NCBI GenBank assembly: GCA_017466885.1 | Contig: JAFTTH010000002.1 | Coordinates: 1-64,000, forward strand | Source: Oscillospiraceae bacterium | Lineage (GTDB): Bacteria > Bacillota > Clostridia > Oscillospirales > Ruminococcaceae | Direction: 5' to 3' | Length of the DNA stretch: 64,000 nucleotides | Shown here: one piece after another, positions 1-6,317 of the stretch | How the letters are laid out: the number at the start of each line of letters is the position of its first letter | Numbering within the stretch: the stretch's first letter is position 1 | Notes under the pieces: generated by a model | Databases searched by the model: none | Told to the model about the DNA's origin: nothing | Seen by the model: only the letters and a program-made list of their open reading frames with translations | Made by a program: the position numbers and the translations under genes

Positions 1-288
1 GAAGAAGAAACAGGATTCGTTGTCGAGCCTTCCGATTGCGTATTGCAAATCAATGAGTACTATGAGGATACAAAGTATATTGACCGTTATTTTTTGTGTA
101 ATATCATAGGTACATCGGAATTGCATTTGACACAGCGGGAACAGGCGGTAGGTATGGAACCAAGATGGATGCCGATAGAAACAATTCGCACTATTTTTTC
201 AAAACATGCAGATTACACTGAATCCGATGAAATGCGACGTGGAATATATTTGCGTGAATATTTGGCCTTAAATAAAATACTCCGCTAA
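1..288 (+). CDS. Nudix hydrolase, C-terminal part (5' end outside window)
   Basis: The reading frame is open from base 1 and ends with TAA at 286-288. It starts within what looks like the end of a Nudix box (EEETG), followed by a beta-rich tail ending in YLREYLALNKILR. Nudix enzymes hydrolyse nucleoside diphosphates linked to another moiety; the substrate cannot be told from this fragment. Codon use is AT-rich, unlike the GC-ending codons that start with rpsI next door, so this gene may belong to a different, perhaps acquired, segment. The family call rests on the short EEETG motif and the general shape of the tail. Confidence 0.6.
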   Translation, partial: EEETGFVVEPSDCVLQINEYYEDTKYIDRYFLCNIIGTSELHLTQREQAVGMEPRWMPIETIRTIFSKHADYTESDEMRRGIYLREYLALNKILR

Positions 289-323
289 ATAACACTAATC
301 AAAAAATATTGAACATATAAAGA

Positions 324-360
324 AAAAGGGCTATGACATTTCGTGTGTCATAGCCCTTTT
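324..360 (+). terminator. Rho-independent terminator after Nudix gene
   Basis: A perfect 15-bp stem (324-338 with 346-360) encloses a 7-nt loop and runs from an A-rich to a T-rich side. It lies 36 nt after the Nudix stop codon and could also work on the minus strand. Confidence 0.85.
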
Positions 361-367
361 AAAATAA

Positions 368-390
368 TTTGCACCAAGTTTGCACCAAAG
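368..390. repeat. Tandem copies of TTTGCACCAAG
   Basis: TTTGCACCAAG (368-378) is followed at once by TTTGCACCAAAG (379-390). Short direct repeats like these are found at the ends of integrative elements as tyrosine-recombinase arm sites. Here they lie between the AT-rich Nudix segment and the 3' end of rpsI. No integrase is in the window, so their role is inferred. Confidence 0.4.
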
Positions 391-409
391 CATAAATCAA
401 GGCATAAAG

Positions 410-442
410 AAACCCCCGAAACCGCGATGGCTTCGGGGGTTT
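410..442 (-). terminator. Terminator of the rplM-rpsI operon
   Basis: An 11-bp inverted repeat (410-420 with 432-442), read on the minus strand, lies about 23 nt past the rpsI stop codon. It has a GC-rich CCCCCGAA core and a short T run. Confidence 0.75.
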
Positions 443-464
443 GTTGTCTTCGAAAGATAACAAA

Positions 465-863
465 TTATCTCTTGGAGAACTGGGGTGCACGACGTGCAGC
501 TTTGAGTCCGTACTTTTTCCGCTCCTTCATACGAGGGTCGCGGGTCAGGAAGCCGGCCTTCTTCAGCTCGGGGCGAAGCTCGGCATTGAACTCCAGCAGA
601 GCGCGGGCAACACCGTGACGGATAGCACCGGCCTGGCCGGTAACGCCGCCGCCTGCAACGGTGACAACAACATCAAACTGGGAGGTGGTGCCGGTCAGGT
701 CAAGAGCCTGGCGGGCGATGAGCTTCAGGGTCTCCAGGCCGAAATACTCGCTGATATCTCTGCCGTTAATGGTGAAGCTTCCGGTTCCCTCATAGAGGCG
801 AACTCTCGCAACAGAAGACTTTCTTCTGCCGGTTCCGTAGAAAAAGGGTTTAGATTCGTACAT
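465..863 (-). CDS. rpsI: 30S ribosomal protein S9 (uS9)
   Basis: This 132-residue protein of the small ribosomal subunit reaches its C-terminal tail into the P-site to touch tRNA. The sequence shows the family's N-terminal [15 protein letters not shown] block, the central [19 protein letters not shown] segment, and the basic C-terminal tail ending APQFSKR with a terminal arginine. The ATG at 863 follows a strong AGGGAGG site. It lies 20 nt downstream of rplM, the universal L13-S9 gene pair. Its 3' end faces the AT-rich left end of the window; this gene's 3' end is a known insertion target for some integrative conjugative elements of Firmicutes. Confidence 0.98.
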   Translation of the reverse strand: MYESKPFFYGTGRRKSSVARVRLYEGTGSFTINGRDISEYFGLETLKLIARQALDLTGTTSQFDVVVTVAGGGVTGQAGAIRHGVARALLEFNAELRPELKKAGFLTRDPRMKERKKYGLKAARRAPQFSKR

Positions 864-883
864 CGTTGTTTACCTCCCTTCGA

Positions 884-1312
884 TTAAAGCGCAAAGGCTT
901 CCGGCTTCTGGGCTGCATGGGGATGAGCCTCGCCCTTGTAAACACGCAGACGGGTCATTGCAGCACGGCCGATGGTGGTGTCGGGAACCATTCCCTTGAC
1001 GGCGAGGGTCATCGCCTTCTCGGGAGTGTTGGCCATCAGAGTCTTATACTGGACTTCCTTCAGGCCACCAACCCAACCGGTATGATGGCGATAGTACTTC
1101 TGCTCCAGCTTCTTGCCGGTCAGAACAGCTTTGTCAGCATTGACAATGATGACATGATCGCCACAATCCATATGGGGGACGAAAGTGGTCTTTTGCTTAC
1201 CGCGGAGCAGCACTGCAGCCGCCGCCGCAACACGGCCCATCGGCTTGCCGGCAGCGTCGATAACGTACCATTTGCGCTCGATGTCCGCAGCCTTAGGCAT
1301 ATAAGTGGACAT
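884..1312 (-). CDS. rplM: 50S ribosomal protein L13 (uL13)
   Basis: This 142-residue large-subunit protein carries the family motifs WYVIDAAGKPMGRVA near the N-terminus, a VIIVNADKAVLTGKK block, a KYYRHHTGWVGG block and a GMVPDTTIGRAAMTRLRVYKG tail region. An in-frame ATG lies 11 codons further upstream, but the ATG at 1312 was chosen because an AAGGAGG site sits 8 nt before it and the length then fits the family. It is the first gene of the rplM-rpsI operon, behind a strong promoter and a leader that could be the L13 autoregulatory RNA. Confidence 0.97.
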   Translation of the reverse strand: MSTYMPKAADIERKWYVIDAAGKPMGRVAAAAAVLLRGKQKTTFVPHMDCGDHVIIVNADKAVLTGKKLEQKYYRHHTGWVGGLKEVQYKTLMANTPEKAMTLAVKGMVPDTTIGRAAMTRLRVYKGEAHPHAAQKPEAFAL

Positions 1313-1387
1313 AAGGAAAACCTCCTTGTATTTTATCGTTTCCAAACGATCTCTCGCCGACGGAACGGGGCAGAACCGCCGGACAGC
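1313..1387 (-). promoter_or_regulatory. rplM mRNA leader, possible L13 autoregulatory element
   Basis: The ~75-nt leader contains a perfect hairpin with ATCGTTT/AAACGAT arms (1335-1350) just before the SD, and a GC-rich imperfect hairpin upstream (about 1352-1385). Firmicutes have an L13 leader RNA family in this position; whether this one matches needs a covariance-model test. Confidence 0.45.
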
Positions 1388-1393
1388 TTACAT

Positions 1394-1422
1394 ATTATAC
1401 CGCGGCTTTCCCCCTCTGTCAA
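1394..1422 (-). promoter_or_regulatory. Promoter of rplM-rpsI
   Basis: On the minus strand there is TTGACA (1417-1422), a 17-nt spacer and TATAAT (1394-1399), a consensus sigma-A promoter as expected for ribosomal protein genes. Confidence 0.9.
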
Positions 1423-1556
1423 CACTTTTTTGGAAAAATTTTTATCTGTTTTTCATATACTCCTTTTTTCTCTATTTTTCTCTTGTTTCCTCTTGTTTTC
1501 TCATCTTTTATTTTTTAAAAAGTTTTTTTCCAACCCAAAATATCGGTAATTTGGGG

Positions 1557-1586
1557 TTGTGGAGGGTTGCGGTTCTATGTTATAAT
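1557..1586 (+). promoter_or_regulatory. Promoter of pyrE
   Basis: TTGTGG (1557-1562), an 18-nt spacer and TATAAT (1581-1586) lie 35 nt before the pyrE start. The region 1423-1550 between the divergent promoters is a pyrimidine-rich stretch in which no gene was seen. Confidence 0.65.
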
Positions 1587-1620
1587 GTAAGAAATATCGT
1601 CTGATAAAAAGGAGCTGCGT

Positions 1621-2205
1621 TTGATTATGCTGACAAAAGACCAGATTACTGATATTCTGAAGGAAGCCGGTGTCCTTCTGGAGGGTCATTTCCTCCTCAC
1701 CTCCGGCAAGCACAGTAATAAATATCTCCAGTGCGCCAAAATCTTCCGGAACACCAAATATAGTGAGACCCTTTGCGGCGAGCTGGCCGAGCAGTTTGCC
1801 GATGCCGGCATTGAGCTGGTAATCGGGCCGGCCCTGGGCGCCGTTCAGATGGCTTACGAGGTCAGCCGTCAGCTGAAGGTGGAAAACTTCTTTGCTGAGC
1901 GGGTCAACGGCAAAATGGAGCTGCGGAGAGGGTTTGTGATTCCCCAGGGGGCCAAGGTCCTGGTGGTTGAGGACGTTGTGACCACCGGCGGCTCTGTCCG
2001 GGAGGTCATTGATCTTGTCCGGGAGGCCGGCGGCGTTGTGGCAGGAGTTGGCTCGATCGTTGACCGCACCGGCGGAGAGATCGATTTCGGCGTTCCCTAC
2101 CGCTCTGTGATCTCCTTCAAGGTAGATGCCTGGGAGGCCGAGGATTGCCCCCTCTGCAAGGAGTTGGGCACTGCCCCCATCAAGCCGGGTAGCCGCGGAA
2201 ACTGA
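1621..2205 (+). CDS. pyrE: Orotate phosphoribosyltransferase
   Basis: The enzyme joins orotate to PRPP to give orotidine 5'-phosphate in de novo pyrimidine synthesis. The 194-residue protein has the type I PRTase PRPP loop VLVVEDVVTTGGSV (about residues 113-126), the GHFLLTSGKHSNKYLQCAK substrate region near residue 22 and FAERVNGKMELRRGF around 91-105. Two starts are possible: TTG at 1621, 6 nt from GGAG, or ATG at 1627, 12 nt away; the TTG has the better spacing. It is transcribed alone from its own promoter, away from other pyr genes. Confidence 0.95.
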   Translation: MIMLTKDQITDILKEAGVLLEGHFLLTSGKHSNKYLQCAKIFRNTKYSETLCGELAEQFADAGIELVIGPALGAVQMAYEVSRQLKVENFFAERVNGKMELRRGFVIPQGAKVLVVEDVVTTGGSVREVIDLVREAGGVVAGVGSIVDRTGGEIDFGVPYRSVISFKVDAWEAEDCPLCKELGTAPIKPGSRGN

Positions 2206-2253
2206 TCCGCATCCCCTTATTTTGAGGATAAAAAAGAAAATTTTAAAAAACAC

Positions 2254-2282
2254 TTGATTTTCTGTTTTGATTCCAGTATAAT
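2254..2282 (+). promoter_or_regulatory. Promoter of rpmB
   Basis: TTGATT (2254-2259), a 17-nt spacer and TATAAT (2277-2282). The ~85-nt leader has a small TCCGGA-CTCC-TCCGGA hairpin at 2320-2335. Confidence 0.8.
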
Positions 2283-2373
2283 ATTACCGTTGCCCTAAAA
2301 AATAGCAAGGTTTTTATCGTCCGGACTCCTCCGGATTATGAAGATAACCCTGAAAAAAGGAGGTGCAGACAAA

Positions 2374-2562
2374 ATGGCAAAATGCGATATCTGCGGAAAG
2401 GGTGTTACCTTTGGTATTAAGGTTTCTCACTCCCACCGTCGGTCCAACAGAAGTTGGAAGCCCAATGTGAAGCGTGTGAAGGTCATCATCAACGGCACTC
2501 CCAAGCATATTCATGCCTGCACCGCTTGCCTGCGTTCCGATAAGGTTCAGCGCGCAATCTAA
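2374..2562 (+). CDS. rpmB: 50S ribosomal protein L28 (bL28), zinc-binding form
   Basis: This 62-residue large-subunit protein starts MAKCDICGKGVTFG and ends with an ACTACLRSDKV block. Two CxxC pairs (C4/C7 and a pair near residue 51) mark the C+ form expected to bind zinc. An in-frame ATG at 2338 was rejected because AAAGGAGG stands 10 nt before the ATG at 2374 and the family starts with MAK/MSR. It is monocistronic, with its own promoter and terminator. Confidence 0.96.
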   Translation: MAKCDICGKGVTFGIKVSHSHRRSNRSWKPNVKRVKVIINGTPKHIHACTACLRSDKVQRAI

Positions 2563-2580
2563 CAACGGATGTTTTCCAGC

Positions 2581-2616
2581 AAAAAGGAGAATCGCGTCGG
2601 CGGTTCTCTTTTTTTG
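2581..2616 (+). terminator. Terminator of rpmB
   Basis: The imperfect inverted repeat AAAAGGAGAATCGC / GCGGTTCTCTTTT is followed by seven or more T residues. Confidence 0.8.
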
Positions 2617-2711
2617 TCCAAACCCCCGAAAATAGGGCGTTCAAAGCGGTTTTTCACCATTTTTTGTCACTTCTTAACAAAAAAATGATAGGTAATTTTG
2701 CATAGTATCAA

Positions 2712-2740
2712 TTGACTTCCGCAAAATATTGTTGTATTAT
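2712..2740 (+). promoter_or_regulatory. Promoter of the zinc-ribbon gene
   Basis: TTGACT (2712-2717), a 17-nt spacer and TATTAT (2735-2740), about 230 nt upstream of the start codon at 2968. This implies a leader of about 220 nt. Confidence 0.75.
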
Positions 2741-2749
2741 ATAGGAAAC

Positions 2750-2960
2750 CCTCTTAACGGGCAACTCTTTGACCGTATCCCAAGGCGCCTGCATATGTCT
2801 TACATCTCTCCCCGATCCAGTGTTTCGTTCTTGCAATTGCCCTTGGCACCATTCCCCTCCACCTGTGATCACCAGACGTGAAACATCATGCTCCGGCTGT
2901 CCCCGGTTTGATACCGGCCCACGCAGCACGTTCGGAGGAAAAATCACTAAAGTGAGGTAA
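2750..2960 (+). promoter_or_regulatory. Long structured 5' leader of the zinc-ribbon gene
   Basis: No credible gene was seen in 2617-2967. The transcribed leader can form two successive long-range stems: CCAAGG (2780-2785) with CCTTGG (2841-2846), and ACGTG (2876-2880) with CACGT (2927-2931), the latter enclosing a perfect CCGGT/ACCGG hairpin (2903-2917). It has no T-run terminator, so if it regulates, control of translation or mRNA stability is more likely than attenuation. No known riboswitch class was recognised. Confidence 0.45.
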
Positions 2961-2967
2961 AAAAGAA

Positions 2968-3246
2968 ATGTACGAAGACAAGAACCTGATCTGCAAGGAA
3001 TGCGGCGCTGAATTTGTATTCACTGCCGGCGAGCAGGAGTTTTATGCATCCAAGGGCTTTGTGAATGAGCCCCAGCGTTGCAAGGCCTGCCGTGACGCTC
3101 GGAAGGCTGCATCCCGTCCCGAGAGAGAGATGTTCGTTGCTGAGTGTGCTTCCTGCGGCCAGCCTGCGAAAGTACCCTTCCGTCCCAGAGAGGACCGTCC
3201 CGTTTACTGCAGCGAGTGCTTCGCCAAAATGAAGGAAGCTGAGTAA
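2968..3246 (+). CDS. Zinc-ribbon domain protein with two CxxC modules
   Basis: The 92-residue protein begins MYEDKNLICKECGAEFVFT, the pattern of the probable zinc-ribbon family zf-trcl. CKECG (C9/C12) pairs with CKACRDARKA (C38/C41), and a second module has CASCG (about residue 61) with YCSECF (about 82), the CxxC-x17-CxxC type. Such small proteins are widespread in Clostridia and their function is unknown; nucleic-acid or protein binding is the usual guess. The SD GAGG lies 9-10 nt before the ATG. It is monocistronic, with a long leader and a bidirectional terminator. Confidence 0.8.
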   Translation: MYEDKNLICKECGAEFVFTAGEQEFYASKGFVNEPQRCKACRDARKAASRPEREMFVAECASCGQPAKVPFRPREDRPVYCSECFAKMKEAE

Positions 3247-3260
3247 TCCATCGTCAAACC

Positions 3261-3293
3261 AAAACCCCGGCAGAGCGAATCTGCCGGGGTTTT
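3261..3293. terminator. Bidirectional terminator between zinc-ribbon gene and LCP gene
   Basis: A perfect 14-bp stem, AAAACCCCGGCAGA / TCTGCCGGGGTTTT, with a 5-nt loop separates two convergent genes. Confidence 0.92.
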
Positions 3294-3311
3294 ATCATTT
3301 TCTTATCCTTT

Positions 3312-4364
3312 TTACTTTGCCGCAGAGGAAGCAGAGGGGTCAATATCCTTGAAGATGAAGTTATAGATCTTTTCCTGGGTGATGGCCTTATCATAATTGA
3401 TTACGCTGCCCAGTCCGCTGATACTCTCCCCCCAAAGGTCCTTATCCATAGGAAAGCGGGCCTCATCAAAGGTTGCCACGCCGCTGATCATTACGTCCTT
3501 GCCGATCCCGACGATCTCCGTCGCTGTCAGGGAGGTCTCCACGTATCCGGCAAGCTCATTGGCGAGGGTCAGATAGGAGGTGGGACTGAGCTTAAGCACC
3601 TTATTGAAGACCTGCTCAATGACATCCCGCTGGCGCTGAGTCCGTTGGCGGTCATCCATCCCCACATACCGGATCCGGGCGTAGCCGCACGCCTGCATAC
3701 CGTTCAGGGTCTGTAACCCCGGCTTGGTCACGTAAATCCGCTCCGATTTGGGGATTTTATAAATATCGCAGTATTCATCCATATTGTGGTTGAGGTTTTC
3801 GATCTCCGCCTGCTTGACGTCGATCTCTACTCCTCCGATCTCTTCCATATCAATAATCTTTGCCATACCGTCAAAATTCACGGTTACGTAGTCCCTGATA
3901 TTCAACCCGAAGTTCTGGTTGATGGTCTTGATTGCCAGAGTCGGGCCACCCTTGGCGTAAGCATAGTTGAGCTTCCGCTGGCCGTAACCCTCCACCTCCA
4001 CCAGGGAATCCCGGAGCAGGGAGGTAACCTTCATTTTATTATGCACCCGGTCTACTGTCAGAACCATAATGGCGTCCGCCAGGCCTTTGCTGGAGGCACC
4101 TTTTTCCCGGTTATCCACCCCAAAGAGAACAATATTGATATAATCATCATATTTTTCGTGGGCCATTTCCGAGTTGATTCCGATAGACTCGGCATTATCA
4201 GGGATTTCCTCCCCCTGGAACTGCCCAAAAACGCTCATTCCATAAGCAAGAAACGCCCCGCCGGCCACCAGCACCGCAAAGGCAAAGGCAAATAAGCCGA
4301 TGGCAATTTTCGTTCCCTTTGCCATCTTCTTTTTTTTCGGAGTTTTGGTTACTTGTTCGGACAT
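3312..4364 (-). CDS. LytR-CpsA-Psr (LCP) family cell-wall ligase
   Basis: LCP enzymes move undecaprenyl-linked glycopolymers such as teichoic acid or capsule onto peptidoglycan, outside the membrane. The 350-residue protein has a basic cytoplasmic start (KTPKKKKMAKGTK), one membrane segment at about 19-43, and an extracellular LCP domain. The domain holds INIVLFGVDNREKG, the DAIMVLTVDRVHNKMKVTSLLRDS region, a GPTLAIKTINQNFGLNIRDYVTVNF block and the late RIRYVGMDDRQRTQRQRDVI arginine motif, all family hallmarks. The ATG at 4364 has an AGGA site. It is a single transcription unit. Confidence 0.93.
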   Translation of the reverse strand: MSEQVTKTPKKKKMAKGTKIAIGLFAFAFAVLVAGGAFLAYGMSVFGQFQGEEIPDNAESIGINSEMAHEKYDDYINIVLFGVDNREKGASSKGLADAIMVLTVDRVHNKMKVTSLLRDSLVEVEGYGQRKLNYAYAKGGPTLAIKTINQNFGLNIRDYVTVNFDGMAKIIDMEEIGGVEIDVKQAEIENLNHNMDEYCDIYKIPKSERIYVTKPGLQTLNGMQACGYARIRYVGMDDRQRTQRQRDVIEQVFNKVLKLSPTSYLTLANELAGYVETSLTATEIVGIGKDVMISGVATFDEARFPMDKDLWGESISGLGSVINYDKAITQEKIYNFIFKDIDPSASSAAK

Positions 4365-4409
4365 TTCATCAAATCCTATCCTTTTTAGATTGACGAGGTT
4401 TTGAAGGAA

Positions 4410-4441
4410 ATCTCTGCAAATCTGACAAAATTCGCAGAGAT
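4410..4441 (-). promoter_or_regulatory. Inverted repeat at the 5' end of the LCP transcript
   Basis: ATCTCTGC (4410-4417) pairs perfectly with GCAGAGAT (4434-4441). It begins about 7 nt downstream of the -10 box, so the mRNA would start with a stem. It could be an operator or an mRNA-stabilising stem. Confidence 0.5.
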
Positions 4442-4447
4442 ATTTTT

Positions 4448-4476
4448 ATTATATCAAATAACAGGGTAAAACGCAA
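4448..4476 (-). promoter_or_regulatory. Promoter of the LCP gene
   Basis: On the minus strand: TTGCGT (4471-4476), a 17-nt spacer and TATAAT (4448-4453). Confidence 0.8.
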
Positions 4477-4511
4477 GTTTTCCTTTGAAAAATCCACCAC
4501 CCGGCAGGACA

Positions 4512-4560
4512 AAAGAAAACCCACGCCATCAAAGCCGGAGGCTCCAAGGACGTGGGCTGT
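4512..4560 (-). terminator. Terminator of the HPr-like gene
   Basis: Read on the minus strand, CCCACG (4551-4556) pairs with CGTGGG (4520-4525) around an inner AGCC-GGA-GGCT hairpin, followed by TTTTCTTTTG. Confidence 0.7.
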
Positions 4561-4577
4561 TTCATTTCCTACTCCAA

Positions 4578-4805
4578 TCAGACAATAAAGCGGCTGATCT
4601 TATCCAGGAAGGCAGAATCATCGTCAGTATGAGCCTCCATACGGATGGGCTTGGAAAGATCCAGGCTGAAGATACCCATGATGGACTTTGCATCGATGGC
4701 ATAACGGCCGGAGATCAGATCAACGTCAAATTCGAATCCGCAAACGATGTTTACGAAATCTTTCACGTCGTTAATGGTGTTGAGCATGATATTGTAGGTC
4801 TTCAT
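4578..4805 (-). CDS. HPr-like protein lacking the catalytic histidine (Crh-like)
   Basis: This 75-residue protein aligns with HPr of the phosphotransferase system, most clearly at DAKSIMGIFSLDLS, which matches the Ser46 region of HPr (here S41). The active-site segment that reads IHARPA in HPr reads INDVKD here, so the histidine that takes phosphate from enzyme I is replaced by Asn12. A sugar-phosphorelay role is therefore unlikely. A regulatory role through the retained serine, as known for Crh of Bacillus, is possible but unproven. The ATG at 4805 was chosen because GGAGG lies 8 nt upstream; the earlier ATG overlaps that site. It is monocistronic. Confidence 0.8.
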   Translation of the reverse strand: MKTYNIMLNTINDVKDFVNIVCGFEFDVDLISGRYAIDAKSIMGIFSLDLSKPIRMEAHTDDDSAFLDKISRFIV

Positions 4806-4861
4806 AAAGCATTCCTCCATCTTATTATAAATAGCAATAGCGAAAATATTACTATATTTAA

Positions 4862-4890
4862 ATAATAACAGATAGGAGCTTTTTCGTCAA
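4862..4890 (-). promoter_or_regulatory. Promoter of the HPr-like gene
   Basis: On the minus strand: TTGACG (4885-4890), a 17-nt spacer and TATTAT (4862-4867). Confidence 0.8.
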
Positions 4891-4897
4891 CTGCTTA

Positions 4898-4926
4898 TTG
4901 CGTTTTTCTGAAAATTTTACTATAAT
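4898..4926 (+). promoter_or_regulatory. Promoter of mtaB
   Basis: TTGCGT (4898-4903), a 17-nt spacer and TATAAT (4921-4926). It is divergent from, and 7 bp away from, the -35 box of the HPr-like gene promoter, so the two may influence each other. Confidence 0.8.
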
Positions 4927-4976
4927 ATATAGTGAGAGAACATTGCCACAGATATTTGGCAGAAAGGAGCGTTTGG

Positions 4977-6272
4977 ATGAAGAAGGTCGCCTTCCATACA
5001 CTGGGCTGCAAGGTCAATCAATATGAAACGGAAGTGCTCCGGCAAACGTTCCTGGGGAATGGATTTTCTGCTGCCTCCTGTGACGAAGAGGCAGAGATCC
5101 ATATTGTCAATTCCTGCACCGTGACCGCCACCGGAGATAAAAAAGTCCGCCAGCTTCTGCGGCGGCTCCGCCGGCTTTGTCCGGACGGGGTGATCGGTCT
5201 GACCGGGTGCTTTCCCCAAGCCTATCCCGATGCTGCGGCAGCCCTTCCCGAAGCGGACGTGATTACCGGCTCCGCCAACCGGGGGGAGCTTTTTGCCGGG
5301 GTGGTGGAGTTTCTGGCCACCGGCAAGCGGATCGTCCGGGTCGGGCAATTTACTGCCGATACCCCCTTCGAGCCAATGAGTCTTACCGCCTTTTCGGAGC
5401 GGACAAGGGCCGCCATCAAAATCCAGGACGGGTGCAACTGCCGCTGCTCCTACTGCATCATCCCCACAGCGCGGGGCCCGGTGCGTTCCAAGCCACCGGA
5501 GGATATCCTCAAGGAAGCGGAAGCCCTCGCCGCCAATGGGTATACTGAGCTGGTTCCGGTGGGAATCAACCTCTCCTTTTACGGCTCCGATCTGGGTCTT
5601 ACCCTGGCAGAAGGCATTGCCGCTGTCTGCAAGCCGGAGGGGGTCCGCCGGATTCGGTTGGGTTCCCTGGAGCCGGAGCTGCTGACCGAGGAACGGATTG
5701 CCGCTCTTGCCGGATTTAAAAAGCTTTGTCCCCAGTTTCATCTTTCCCTTCAAAGCGGATCGGACCGGGTCCTGGCCGCTATGCGCCGCCGGTATCGCGC
5801 CGGGCAGTATTTGAAGATCTTAGAGGATCTTCGCCGGGCCTTCCCTAATTGCGCCATCACCACCGATATTATTGCCGGCTTCCCCGGAGAGACGGAGGAG
5901 GACCACGCCCAAACCCTCTCCTTCATTGAGGCGGCCGGGTTTGCCAAGGTTCACGTTTTCCCCTACTCCAAGCGCCCCGGAACGGATGCCGCTTCCCTTC
6001 CCCACCAGGTCTCCCCGCAGGTTAAGGCCCGCCGGGCGGCTGAGCTTTCCCAGCGGGCAGCCGCTGTCCGCAACCGGTTTATGGAGAAAATGGTGGGAAA
6101 AGAATTTCCCGTCCTCTTTGAGCAATGCCGGGACGGCCTCTGGCAGGGATACACCCCCAACTATTCCCCCGTCGCCCTCTCCTCGGAGGAGGATTTGAGC
6201 GGCCAATGCCGAACTGTGCGGATCACCGGCTGGATTCCCGGCCAGGATCACTGCACCGGAACCCTTGTCTGA
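4977..6272 (+). CDS. mtaB: tRNA t6A37 methylthiotransferase MtaB
   Basis: This radical-SAM enzyme adds a methylthio group to N6-threonylcarbamoyladenosine-37 of tRNAs. The 431-residue protein has the N-terminal UPF0004 domain with three cluster cysteines (C11 in LGCK, C47 in SCTVT, C78 in TGCF). The radical-SAM motif CNCRCSYC follows (C153, C157, C160), then the SLQSGSDRVLAAMRRRY block and a short TRAM-like end. The start MKKVAFHTLGCKVNQYETE matches MtaB/YqeV rather than MiaB. The ATG at 4977 has AAAGGAG upstream; an earlier ATG at 4932 would add 15 unrelated residues. A DEAD-box helicase follows 45 nt downstream. Confidence 0.93.
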   Translation: MKKVAFHTLGCKVNQYETEVLRQTFLGNGFSAASCDEEAEIHIVNSCTVTATGDKKVRQLLRRLRRLCPDGVIGLTGCFPQAYPDAAAALPEADVITGSANRGELFAGVVEFLATGKRIVRVGQFTADTPFEPMSLTAFSERTRAAIKIQDGCNCRCSYCIIPTARGPVRSKPPEDILKEAEALAANGYTELVPVGINLSFYGSDLGLTLAEGIAAVCKPEGVRRIRLGSLEPELLTEERIAALAGFKKLCPQFHLSLQSGSDRVLAAMRRRYRAGQYLKILEDLRRAFPNCAITTDIIAGFPGETEEDHAQTLSFIEAAGFAKVHVFPYSKRPGTDAASLPHQVSPQVKARRAAELSQRAAAVRNRFMEKMVGKEFPVLFEQCRDGLWQGYTPNYSPVALSSEEDLSGQCRTVRITGWIPGQDHCTGTLV

Positions 6273-6317
6273 TCCGGGATTCTCCCGTAATGATATAATG
6301 GAAAGGATACCAACCCC

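Noticed and set aside
368..390. Tandem 11-12 bp repeats as a CRISPR remnant
   Set aside because: There are only two copies with no spacer and no cas gene in the window.
1423..1550. Pyrimidine-rich stretch between rplM and pyrE as a coding region
   Set aside because: The open frames there are low-complexity Phe/Leu-rich strings without a start signal; it is a divergent promoter region.
2769..2960. 63-codon ORF in the zinc-ribbon leader
   Set aside because: It has a TTG start without a clear SD and a composition unlike neighbouring proteins; the region is better explained as structured leader RNA, though a leader peptide cannot be fully excluded.
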